From contig JAJNNX010000054.1 of assembly GCA_023159155.1 (NCBI GenBank), positions 62,001 to 126,000 on the forward strand: a stretch of 64,000 nt of DNA, written 5' to 3'. Position 1 is the stretch's first letter. Every line of letters starts with the position of its first letter. The notes under the pieces were generated by a model. The model saw nothing but the letters and a program-made list of their open reading frames with translations, did no database searches and was not told the DNA's origin. The translations under genes were made by a program, and so were the position numbers. The stretch comes from Ustulina deusta. Lineage: Eukaryota > Ascomycota > Sordariomycetes > Xylariales > Xylariaceae. Positions 24,382 through 35,455 of this stretch are shown here, piece after piece.

Positions 24382-25539
24382 ATGAACAGTACAAGTCGCC
24401 AAGCCCAAAACACGACAGATGAGTCGCAGGAATCTCTTGAGCCCGATGTCGCGAGGGATCCGGATGCCGCCTGGCAATATCTAGAGGCTACAGAGTTGGA
24501 ATCATTCGGGCCAATGAAAGTGCTGCAGAAAGCTTTAATAATCAGGTCTGTAGTCATAATGAATTCCTCGTTTGCGACGCGATCTCGAAGTGCGACGGCT
24601 GGTGCAGGCGCCCCAGACTACCAGAACATTGGTGCAGGTTTGCAGGGAATTGTGTACGAGCGAATGGGTTGCCAATTCGTCTGCAAAAAGGAACAACGTC
24701 GAAATCCAGGTCGCCGTCTCCAAGACGAATTCGCAATGCATCGGAAAGTATGGGATGCCTTCGCTAAGTACAACGAATTCAGCGGCGATCTTCGTGTGCC
24801 GAAACCATACGACTTTATTCCGAAGGATGAACTGTCACGCGGCGAACTTCCTCGAATGCCTGCAGACGATAGACAACCCAGCGACATAGCAACAATGGAA
24901 AGAATCCTGCCCCTCCCCAAGGTGGTCCGGAAAGCAATGATCAAAAGCTTTTACCCAGCGACAAACTATTCTTGTGACGAGCACGTTGTAACGCAGATAT
25001 TGAACGAAACGGCAAACAAGCATTGCTTAGCACGCGTTTACCTAGGCGAGAAAACAGTTGCACTGTCCAAGGAGAGCTTTACCTTACGAAATTTCCCTTT
25101 GACGCGTGATATAATGGAGGTACTGGATTTAGACATGGTATACTTTGCTACCATGATCGGTAGCGCCTATGCTATCATGCACTGGGCTGCTAACATTACC
25201 GGAGATGATGTCGAGTTTGTCCTCGGCACCTCGGCTTCTGGCCCCGATGATTTCCAATCCCGAGAAACCCATCTGTACCTACTTGACTTTGGTCAATGCG
25301 AAGCAGTCAATATGGATGAGGACCAAGATGACATATTCCAAGCCTTAAAAGGATCTATGGTTCTTCGACAAAATCAGCTATATCTACCGCACCCCAAAAG
25401 AAGCGCCAGATTGTATCGGGCCTGGAAGTCGGCATATCTCCGTACTGCGCACAAGATTATCCGGAGTGAATGCCTACCATTCGACCCTAAGGAATTCTGC
25501 CAGGCGTATGAGGAGTATCTCGAGGACTTTGACCCTTAA
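24382..25539 (+). CDS. DUF3669 domain protein
   Basis: A single-exon frame of 385 residues. A low-complexity N-terminus of about 85 residues precedes a globular region. That region begins GAGLQGIVYERMGCQFVCKKE, which looks like the glycine-rich start of a kinase-type fold. Downstream are MHWAANITGDDVEFVLGTSA and YLLDFGQCEAVN, which are typical of the fungal DUF3669 family. The LDFGQ segment sits where a kinase would have DFG. The rest of a kinase active site is not evident, so catalysis is doubtful. Members are numerous in Sordariomycetes and have no established role. The MITE-like element lies about 270 bp upstream and so may be within its promoter. Confidence 0.82.
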   Translation: MNSTSRQAQNTTDESQESLEPDVARDPDAAWQYLEATELESFGPMKVLQKALIIRSVVIMNSSFATRSRSATAGAGAPDYQNIGAGLQGIVYERMGCQFVCKKEQRRNPGRRLQDEFAMHRKVWDAFAKYNEFSGDLRVPKPYDFIPKDELSRGELPRMPADDRQPSDIATMERILPLPKVVRKAMIKSFYPATNYSCDEHVVTQILNETANKHCLARVYLGEKTVALSKESFTLRNFPLTRDIMEVLDLDMVYFATMIGSAYAIMHWAANITGDDVEFVLGTSASGPDDFQSRETHLYLLDFGQCEAVNMDEDQDDIFQALKGSMVLRQNQLYLPHPKRSARLYRAWKSAYLRTAHKIIRSECLPFDPKEFCQAYEEYLEDFDP

Positions 25540-25933
25540 GAGATAGCAGATAGAAAGTGGAGAGGAGGCGAGCAGCATAGAATTAGCGTATCCCTTAGTG
25601 TGAGCGGCTTGAGTCTGTGTTAATCGGGCAACACAGCTGGATCTTACCATATTCCCATAGACCTTTGAATGGTAGCGAACATTTGACACCCTAAAATAGT
25701 ATTGCTGAATCGAGAATATCATCCAAGCTCTTCATCAAGCCCTGTCTGTATACTGAAGCACAACAAGCAGTACCGCGAATAAGTAACAACAATTTCATGT
25801 CTAATCTTCTTCGCTTATTATAACAAAGAGGTCACAAAGGCACTCCATGCTCCACATAAATACAGGTTATCACTTTCTAGGACGACCCTTAATGCTCCAT
25901 CCTTTGGATATCCTAACTACGCGTCTGAAGTCC
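25540..25933. other. short intergenic region
   Basis: 394 bp between the converging 3' ends of the DUF3669 gene and the AA9 gene. It holds their 3' UTRs and no other visible feature. Confidence 0.5.
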
Positions 25934-27021
25934 TCAGAGCGTTGCAACGGCAGGTCCTGGCATAACGTAGGCGCCCGTACCACCCCAGAAGTTGAATGTA
26001 AGACCGGGGTCAGTCTTGCTGTAAATGCCAGGGATCTTGGAAACTGGAGACGGATTGGCCGTGCCGGTGCCTCCAGTGATGCGGATCTGCGCGCACTCCA
26101 TGTCTGTACATCGGCAGTCAGCATAAGTAACTTTCTATAATTATAAAAGAAGGAGGCCGTAGCTTACATAGCTGTTTCATGAAAAGGCATTGGTGATTAG
26201 CGTTGTAGATAAAGGTTTTCATGTCGAATCATCTTACCTGTGGCTTTCCAACGTCTACGATCTCAGTCAGTAAAGAGTCGGTAGCACTTCGTATTGCGCA
26301 AGAAAACTTACGGTTCTCGTGAATACCAATATGCTCTCCTCGAAGCAGGTACTCGCCGTCCTCGAGGGTCGTCGGCAGCGTGAACTCCATGGTGTATTTG
26401 CCGTAGGTCGGCCATCCACCGGTGGTGGTTGGGCTTCCCGTCGGGCCGGACTCCCAACTGAACAAATTCCTCAGTCTATGTCCGTAGCGCCAGGGGGGCA
26501 AAATCTCTGCCTTGGGTGAGCATGCTACTCACACTTTGAACCAGTCCCCAGATCCATCGTAGTCGCTCACATTGCCGGGGGCTTTAGACAGGTAGAAGAA
26601 ACCAGGGCCGGGGTGCTCGATGAATTCATTGTTGAACAACTTGAGACCGATCTTGTCGCCAGCCTTGACATCCATGTAGGTCTGCGTTCCGGCGCTCGTG
26701 GCACCCTTGTTGCATCGGAGATCGTTTCTATCTCTCGGTCAGATTCTCCTATTCGGGCTTCGCAAGGCTGCTGAAAGGGAGACGGACGAGTCAATGATCT
26801 CCATGAAAGAGGGCATGTAAGAATTGGAATTCCTTCGAACGTAGGTATATTCCCCGCCGATTTGTTTGCCATTGTGCATAACTATGGAAAGTGTTAGTAT
26901 GAACCTCAACATAGCCAAGTAGCAGCTGATAAGGCTCACGAATGTTCAGAATGTAGTGAGAACTTGCGAGGGGAGCAGATAGCAGAGCCACGGCGGCCGC
27001 GAAAGAGAAAGACTTGACCAT
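25934..27021 (-). CDS. AA9 lytic polysaccharide monooxygenase (former GH61)
   Basis: A secreted copper enzyme that oxidatively cleaves cellulose. Seven exons (27021-26940, 26881-26788, 26727-26533, 26457-26312, 26254-26238, 26171-26168, 26103-25934) sum to 708 nt, or 235 residues. A 21-residue signal peptide leaves mature His22 (HYILNI) as the copper-binding N-terminus. The second histidine of the brace is H97 in NNEFIEHPGPGFFYL. The axial Tyr lies in PQLYMECAQI, after ENHVGKP. CNKGA and WPTYGKYTMEF are also family-like. No cellulose-binding module follows; the protein ends PAVATL. Exon 6 is only 4 nt long and encodes Leu plus the first base of that axial Tyr. An AT-rich TTTAAA box lies about 100 bp upstream of the ATG, and a 12-bp tandem repeat starts 240 bp upstream. 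Confidence 0.93.
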
Positions 27022-27260
27022 GCTGGGCGATTGAATAAAACCAAGAGAAAATGGAGATGGAGAAAAATAAGTAGAAGTAACGAACTGCCCGTTCGCATAA
27101 GGTAGAAGACAAGGCCTATCTTTAAATTAGCTGCCTCGATTGTGTTTTGAATCTTTTCTTAGGCACTATTCGTTTTCCCCAAGGCTTGGAACTCTGCCGC
27201 GGTCGGCATAATTTCTACACCCGTGACAACTCCTGGTAAAAATGAAAGCTAGGGAATCTT

Positions 27261-27302
27261 GGCTTTCCAACTGGCTTTCCAACTGGCTTTCCAACTGGCT
27301 TT
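27261..27302 (+). repeat. 12-bp tandem repeat, 3.5 copies, in the AA9 promoter
   Basis: The unit GGCTTTCCAACT is repeated perfectly three times, followed by half a unit. It lies 240-281 bp upstream of the AA9 start codon on its 5' side. It could be a cluster of transcription-factor sites or simply a replication-slippage product. Confidence 0.85.
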
Positions 27303-29551
27303 GATGATGGGTTGAACCGTAGCCAGGTGACTCGTATTATGATTTTGTGTGTTTGTTAAGCATTGCCAAGGAGAGGGTAAGCTCCGTGACTGGACCAAGA
27401 AAATCTGGGGAAATGGCTGGTTCTGCTTGGCACGTATTCATCCAGAGTGAACAACGTCGGAATTACGAGATAGTGTGGTCCGAAACAGGAACGCGGACGG
27501 TGCTCGTGGTATGGGAAGTCATGACATTGGTGACTCCCAGAAAGGCGGCCCTTGATGACCCTACCAATTTGTTTTGGAGTCTTTTTCTCATGCCGGCATT
27601 GAACAGTATACGGCAGTGCGACAAAGGATATGCAAATGGATCTCGTTGAGAATAAGACGAGAATGCGGTTTTACCGCGTAGTCAGCGCAGTGACTCCCGG
27701 CAGTGGTCTCTGGGGGCATCTGTCATGAAGCAAGGAACAAAGAGAGTATTTTGTATATTGTGGTAGATATTTCTAGTATGTAGTTCTAGGCTCTTTTCTC
27801 AACAACGCATACTTACAATATACCTCACTGCACCCATTCTGGCAGCGCCGTGAGGGTTGTGGCGCCTTAGTGTTGGAACCTAAGCGGCCACGAATGTATG
27901 CATATCTAGAAGGTAACTAAACTAGTACATGACCACAAAACGAGAGACAGATCAATGGCTGCTAGTAGATCTCAAGGTTTAGCCGTATTCCACCATAAAC
28001 CTTACGTTACGATACCCCTGACACTTAGTGATCGAGATGGGGGCTCCCTATTCAACGTGGGCAATAGAATTTGTTCTGTTTCTAAATATTTTATTTCATG
28101 TGCCATGTTATCATTCTTCATTTGTTCTTCAGACGGGTTACAACGAGAGCCGCATACGCGGCCTTATTATATTTACCGCTGATTATTTTCTACTTCATTG
28201 ACAACTTGTCATTAAATCTTTCAACTCCTCAAAGATGACCTCGTATGGAAATAGCAACGACCCTGGGCCACTATTCCATTCCGATATTTCGGATTATCTC
28301 TCACCAAGGCAAGAGTGCGACAACAGCCAGGCTCTATGGATTTGTGCAGATTTCGTAGAATGAGAGTTGTGTGAAGAAGCCCACGCAGTGCAATATCGCT
28401 CGGTATAATGGATCCCATGTTGAAATCTCCAAGCCTCCAGTCCTAAAGGCTTTCATACCAACTACCTACTCATTGTGTATATACACAAAAATTTTAGCCT
28501 CTTGGCGTACAATTGTCAACTCATCATACTTTTTATTTTTCCTTTCTAAATAAATTCCGTGATTCTAAACGACTTGAAAAAAAGGAAAAGATAACGCTCG
28601 CACTAGCTGAGAACCCCCCGTCATGGATCAATTAAAATAAAAGAAATACGGTGCGATAGGAAATGTCCCTCTTCATTTATCACCCCTGACAATGTGCTCT
28701 AAGCTTAAGGGGGTGGTTTCAGAGCAGCAGAAAGACGCGGCCGGGGTCCTTAGAGAAGTAGCTCTATGGAAGCTTGGCGAGGGGTGTCGTGCACTAGGGG
28801 TTAGCTAGGGCCGTGATAGTTCTGTCAACATCTGGTCCCATGTTACTAGCAATACTCCTGCCAGACAGGTAGTTATATATCCTGTCTTCTGGGTTAGGGC
28901 TACCGCTTTTGGTTCTATTACGGCTGTTCCCGCGAACAAAGCTTTTGCCTATTTACCTTTACCTTTATCATCAGCACAAAGTCTACCCATTAGGAGATAA
29001 CTTCGTATTTATTCCCTTTGTATGACCTGCGGAGAATATGACAAACCCCACAATCTCCAGCGCCGGTTGACACTAAAGCAGTAATTATGTCAACATAATA
29101 GTGGACAAAAAGTGACTAGAAGTATGTAATTATTCCGGACTGCGCCAGCGCTTTTTCCGAGCGCCGGCTCGGCCCAAGAAAAAATCTACGAGATCGTCTC
29201 ATCGATGATAATGATAACAGAGCTCAATTGCGAAAAATCCCGACTGCTAACTATTTACTTACTTACTTACTTATCCAAGGGACCTCGGCGCCGGGGGCCT
29301 TTGTTCCGAATAAATTAATTATCGAGTCATAAAAACCCACCCAGGTCAGAGAACACATCCCGGGCATCCCGAACCTAGTCATCTTAGACCTATTAGTTCC
29401 CATTTCTCGAAAAAAAAAAAAAAAAAAACCTTATCCCGATTCGTATGAACGCCGCCACTCCAAACCCCCGAAAAAATCAATCTGCCCATATTAATATCCC
29501 GACAAAGCCCAAACGACACGACGTGCCCCGTGGCCGTCGTCTTCTTCACCC
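27303..29551. other. gene-free region
   Basis: No gene is supported. A 100-codon frame at 27347-27649 has no recognisable domain. A TTAC tetranucleotide microsatellite (five units) lies at 29255-29274, and an A18 run lies at about 29410-29427. The right end is the 3' flank of the SulP gene. Confidence 0.5.
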
Positions 29552-32038
29552 TCACTTCTCCGCGACCACGCCAGCCAGTGCTCCCTTGAGGATCTCGCGG
29601 TCGTCCCAGACGGCCCTCTCGAGGGACGGGTAGATGACGTCGGCGCCTTCGGTCTGGGGGCCGTCGACGGCGGCGAGGCGCCACTTGGCGCGCTCGAAGC
29701 GGGTCCGGAGGCCCGGGCCCAGGTTGACCATGCGGATCTCGACGAAGGCGCCGAGCTGGCGGCGGAGGTCGTCCTTGAGCTCGGCGAGGGCGGTGATGCC
29801 GGTGACGTCGACGAAGGGGGCCATGGTGAAGTCCCAGACGACGACGGACAGCGGCATGTCCTTGAGGGCGAGGCCGCGCTCGCGCCGCAGCCGCTGCAGC
29901 CGCCGCTCGCCCGCCACGCTCCACGACCGCCCCGCCGCGTCCGCGCTGTAGTACGGGTTCTGCACCGACGGGTACACCAGCTGGATCGCCTCGAGCACCT
30001 GGTTCTTGTTGCGCTGCGCGTTGGGGTAGAACAGCGAGTCCTGGAACGACACCACCACCGTGTCCTCGGGGATCGTGATGCCCACGTTCTCGGAGCCCGT
30101 GCCTCCGCCGCCTGCCGCCCGCGGCACCGAGTGCGAGTTGTCGATGCGGCCGCCGCTGCGCCCGCTGTGCACCGAGATGCGCGCCTTGACGAAGGCCGAG
30201 CGGAGAAGCGTCCAGACCACGGCCCAGCCGGCGGCGGATCCGATGCCGTACTCGGAGCCCACGAAGATGGTGACGAACTGCGGTTTGAAAAAAAAAATTG
30301 TCAGTATGTCCTGTCTGTCTGTCCCTTTTCGCTGATTGTGTGTGTGTTGGCGCTTTTGCCCTCAAGAAACCCGAAACCCCCCACCCCCCTTTTTTTCGAG
30401 GCGATTGGAAGAAGAAGAAGATTGGGCTTACAAATGCAACGTTGAAGGCGATGTAGTCGGCGATGGAGATCCTGTAGTACTTGTAGAAAGTAGAGAACGG
30501 ACCGAACAGATGGATAACGGCCATGATCTGAACGCGAGGTGTCAGTAAGTGGATTGCTCTTCGGCACGGCTGGGCGCCGACTGAGACTGCGTAGGTAGTC
30601 GGGTCGGACGACTTACGATGATGGCGGCTAGGGTGGCCTTGGGAAGCCAGTAGAGCGCGGGCGAGAAGAAGTAAATGGTCAGGAGGATCCAGGCGGCTGT
30701 GATGGCTCCGTTCAGGGGGCTGCGGACGCCGCATTCGGAATTGACTGCGGTACGCGACATGGCCCCTCCCACGGGCATGGCGCCGAAAAAGCTGTTGATC
30801 AAGTTCGTGACGCCGAGGTAGTTGAATTCTTGCGTCTGGTCGACGGCGTAGTGGTTCCTTCTGCCGAAGGCCTTGGCCACGGCCTGGTGTTCCAGCGCGG
30901 CGGCGATGAAGGGCGCTATAGCCCGAGCGGCAACCTTGGAAATGAGGCTGTTGTCGTGGACCTTTGGCTGGGCGATGCCGTTCGTGTCGACCTTGCTGAT
31001 GGCCCAAAGGAGCTCATCCCTGTCCTTGTTGACGAGATAGGAGATGAGAGTGAAGATGATGAGGACGATGATGGCTCGGCTGCTCGACATGTATTGGACT
31101 ATGAAGTGTCTCTTACCCCATTTCTTCCCTACCTTCTCAAGTAAGTAGAGAATTACGATAGTGCCGAAGCCAATACCGGAAGTCGGACCGTCCCATTTGG
31201 GAAGCCGTCTGAGTACATCTCCGATTATACTGAAGACGGTGGAGGGGGTATTGTCAAGCCCTACAAGTGATCCGACCTGACCGAACCCGATTGTGAGAGC
31301 CGTGGCCGAGATGAAGCCGGTTAAAATGGGGATCGAGATGTAATCGAGGAGAAATCCGAGGCCGAGTAAGCCGATAGCCAGTCCGTAGATACCGACCATG
31401 AAGGCAACCGCGGCGGCGATGTCAGCGGGAGCATATTCGGACTTCAGGTCTGCTACGATTTCCGCGGTGAGAAGGCCCATGAGTGAAGTCGGCCCGGTGG
31501 ATAAGTCTGTCATGCAGCGAAATTAGTTCTTCTCCGTCCTAGAGAGCCGTATGCAATCGACGCTTACCCTTTGAAGTTCCGAGAAACACAGCGACAGCAG
31601 CGGGTATCCAGCTGCTGTAGAGCCCATGCTCAATAGGGATTGTTGCGATCTTGGCGTAGGACAGACCCTGAGGGATGAGCATCACGCCAATAGTCAGGCC
31701 GCCCACTATACAAAAAATAGTCAGTCACATATCTCTGATGCTGATAATTCATTTTGTCATTGCGACGCGTCTCTGCGATCGTGGTCACCTCGCAGTTGTG
31801 AAAAGATGACAAGGCTCTTGAGTTACTTACTGAAGTCTGAGACCAGCCATGATGGAGAGTATCGTGGGAGCCACTGAGCGATAGGGAGCTTGTCAAGAAA
31901 GTACTGTTTTGCTGCAGATGGGAGCTTTTGTGGAACAATTTCAGCATACTTTTTCACCCTGTTCAAGTTATGATCAGTTCTCAGCTCTTCTCGAAGAGTT
32001 TCGAACGTCTCTTCGAGATTGGGTGACTGGATAGCCAT
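29552..32038 (-). CDS. SulP-family inorganic anion transporter with STAS domain
   Basis: A plasma or organelle membrane carrier for sulfate or related anions. Five exons (32038-31831, 31705-31568, 31506-30617, 30527-30432, 30277-29552) close to 685 residues. The signature GLTIGVMLIPQGLSYAKI lies in helix 1, followed by PIEHGLYSSW and DLSTGPTSLMG. About ten further hydrophobic segments follow, including NLINSFFGAMPVGGAMSRTA. The C-terminal part is a STAS domain (VVVWDFTMAPFVDVTGITAL). SulP members move sulfate, and some move oxalate, bicarbonate or molybdate; which one applies here cannot be read from sequence. The STAS exon is strikingly GC-rich compared with the earlier exons. The oxalate decarboxylase gene lies 3.4 kb upstream on the same strand. 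Confidence 0.92.
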
Positions 32039-35000
32039 AGTGACAGGGGGCTCGAGTGGTTGCCAATGAGGGTTGTTAGCAAAGCTGTCTTGTTGGTTCC
32101 TTCAACGGAAGCTTCTTTGTCCCTTGACTTTAAGTTAACAATCACTATTATCCGGATGCAGTACAATGTCGATTTACACCATATATAGAAGGTCTGGAAA
32201 GGCAGGTTAGGGTTGGACCTCCCCAGCACATGGAGATAAACAAAATCCTCGAATCAGCACCGAAGCCTGCGTACATCGTATCGCGATAGCAACCCCTCCC
32301 TCGGTGCATTCTCGCAGTCTGTCGGTATCATTTCCGGATAGAGGGTTGCTACCTAGAGATCGAATCGGTTTCCCTACGGGAAACCAAGTTAGGGGGTCCT
32401 GCTCTCAAGAAAAGAAGGCAAGCCAGGGCATGGGTCTTGACTAATTAGTTGGCTTCCTGCACTGTTGCAGGTCCACTGCGTCCCTCATGGTCCGCACAAT
32501 CTACAGCGCTTGGCTAGCAGTTCTGTTCAGCTTCAAACCGGCTCCATGTCGGTTGAAACGGGCTCACGCGTGCTATTCTGCGCATATGGAGAAGAGCTCG
32601 CTGTGATGCTATGATCCTAGGAGAGGCCAACTAGAGCGCGGGGTTATCCCTACAATTAGTAACCGAGTACACCGGGAAACGATCCTCGTGGCGTCTGAGG
32701 TGAGGGGACAATAGTGGCTGGTATCACACCGGGTGCTTCGTGCATCGTTACTTGGAGCTGCTCGCTACTCTATTGCTTCCTGTGATCCCGTTTGCAGTTC
32801 TCTGTACTTACCCTACAATGTTTGACAAATGAGTTTGCTCCTAGTCTTGGATTTTTCTTCTTCTCGTACAGTAGAGACTTCGTCCATAGTAGGTATAGAG
32901 ATAGTCTCAACAACTCAGAGTCAAAGTGATGATATGATACTATGTAATTACTGCTCGAGCGTGGATATGATTTTTTGATAGGCCAAGACAAACAGCCACC
33001 GCAAGGGCCACAGATGTGCACCTATAAAAACTCCAAGTCTGCTTACACAGATCAGCTAGAGGGCAAACTCACCGCTGATTCGACAGCTTTTTAACCCCGG
33101 TGTCTGGAGCGAAGCCCCAGGAATCCGGTCCGAGCCCCAAATACGGGGCGCACAGCCGTGGCCAATGTCGACATAGATTGATTTGGGGGCTACATTTGGC
33201 TTTCTCGTCTCCAACAGGCGCACCCGACCTGCTACCCGATGTTCGACAGTGACAGTTCTGTGCATTGCGGCATTTCTCCGTGACATCAAAATCCCGGGAT
33301 GACGATCGCATCGCGGCGTGCCGACGCTGTTGCGAATTTGTGGACGTATTTCCTATTTAGATGATTTCAAGCGACGTTCTGGTAAGCTTCCGTTGCAGAG
33401 CCAAGGTGCATGGCAAAAGCTTGGGACTTACTTGGCTGGGCTCTGTGGCTGTTTCACCGCAGTGACAAGCACTTGGCCCTAGTGATTTTGCTGGGCGCCG
33501 AGAGTTCTCGGAGATATTATCTGCCTAATGCGTGTCGATGATTAAAGTGGCGACAAGACGGCTTCGCAGCTAATTCTATTCGTGCAGTCAAGAAATGCGA
33601 TCCCATTCTCTTCCTTGAAGTCGACCTGATCAACCCGGATATAACAGTCGCATCACCGCGAGAGGGGTCGGGTGATGGCAACGTGGATCCAGCGGGAGTA
33701 GCTCCAAGTGTTGCAACGCATATCGTGCCGAATCAACGTCTGGATAATCGAGGGCACAAGAGGAATTGGGATATCTCCCATTGCGCAATCTCATGTCTAC
33801 TTGCCTAAATAGGGCAGTGTCACACGGCATGGTGCTAATACGACCCCACGTCTCATTGCCAGCTCGTCGAGCTTGTCAATATAATGGCCTTCGCGGTTGG
33901 TACGGCTGTGGCTATCTCGGCACAGCCTATCATCGTCCCTCACCTGCCGCGCGGTCTTGTCTCCGCAATGCTGGAACTTCATGACTTGAGTCGTTGATCT
34001 CATTCCACAGTCATGTCTTGCTGCCATTGGATCACCCAATTTACCATGTTTGGGGGCTTCACCGCCACTACACGACACATATTATTATGTAAAGATCTCG
34101 GTCAGTTCTGGTCTCCCAGGTTAGTCAAGCTTGCGAACTTCACAGTGGAGAGTTCCAGGATGTCAAACCTAGCGCAGAAATTAATTTAGTGCCCGCTGCA
34201 GTTGGGCGAAGTGGGTTTCTGGTGGGTTTGGGGTGGGCATTTGTTAAGTCCAGAGTTGTCCCTATCTAGACGGCCTCCAAATTGCTACACAGTAGATGCC
34301 CAAATTAACCCAACTGATTACGTCCCAAAGCACGAAACAATCTGACCAAAGTATTTCCATTATTGTACACACTGGCGGTTACTCACAAGAATGAGCATGT
34401 CACCAGTTTCCCAGGGACGGTTTAAATGCAGCGAGTGGCTGCGTGACTCTTAGCCTTAGCCTATATAAGTTTTCTCAGCCTGCGAAATTGAGTCGACATA
34501 CAAAGAAAAGCCTGAAACTACAGTCCGGGGTGCGTGGGGGTTGTTACTAGTGTCATGGGGTAAATAGTGCTCGGTGTATGGTAGCGCCAAATGGCCCCGA
34601 GTGTCCCGTACCCACGTCCTTGTTGTCTCCATGTCGAAGAACATGATGGCATTTTGAACGTGTGTGGTGAGATAAGGCCGAAGGGGGGCATCCAAGTTAA
34701 CGTTACTATCCATATACTACCACGATTTTGTAGCTAGGTTAATAGCATCTGTGACACATTTACAGGATCACGAGTTATAGGGCATTGCACATCTTTTGTT
34801 TCCGGAAGACGGAAAATTAGGCTCGCGCACTCTTTGTTGTTTCCAGCAATGGTATGGGTAGAATGTCGCTGTATCGTTTTAAATGTAACTTAATCAAGTT
34901 CTACCGAGCGAGGCAGCTGTCCTGTCTATCATCTTTGCCCCACACTTCATTTTTTGACCGCCGTACTATCTGCCCCGTGGTATGAGAACGATAATGTCTT

Positions 35001-35455
35001 CCACATTCAATGATCCCGTGGTGATGCTACGATGCAAGGAGCGAGCCTGGTAAAAATCCTGGTTGAACTGCACGACCGATACCCCATGTCATCGAGACAT
35101 ACAACCTATACGAGGAAGCGATGAGGGTATAGAATGTAATATTAGCACCAAACCAACTGGGTAGGGAATAAGAACCGGGAGTAACTGGTTGGAGAGGCAG
35201 ATATGCACTGCATGAAGCGTAGATCACACATCGTGTGTATATATCAGACGGTCCGGCCTCGGTTCATATGCCAAGAGCTGTACTAGAGCATATTATTTTG
35301 TTCGTTGAAGTGAATATGAATATGGTATAAAAATAGTGGGAACCGTCATATATGGCGACGGTGCCTAAATCGTATCATGTATTCCCACCCGAATCCTTAC
35401 GTGGTCTATTCAGGCGACCTCTCGTTTAAGAGAACAGATATCGGCTTGAGGTGAG
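32039..35455. other. long gene-free region
   Basis: 3.4 kb with no supported gene. Minus-strand frames at 33056-33311 and 33797-34078 and similar ones are short and match no family I recognise. It contains a perfect small hairpin at 32367-32385, listed separately. The left end includes the SulP promoter. Confidence 0.5.
32367..32385. repeat. perfect inverted repeat, 8-bp stem and 3-nt loop
   Basis: GGTTTCCC and GGGAAACC flank TAC. It lies about 330 bp upstream of the SulP start, outside any gene. It could be a dyad binding site; a chance origin cannot be excluded. Confidence 0.6.

Noticed and set aside
27261..27302. CRISPR-like array
   Set aside because: The 12-bp units are directly adjacent without spacers, and the genome is fungal; this is a plain tandem repeat.
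29379..31007. A 542-codon open frame overlapping the SulP gene on the same strand
   Set aside because: It runs through introns of the SulP gene and in a wrong frame of the GC-rich STAS exon; its translation is Arg/Pro/Gly-rich with no domain, while the spliced frame gives a complete SulP-STAS protein.
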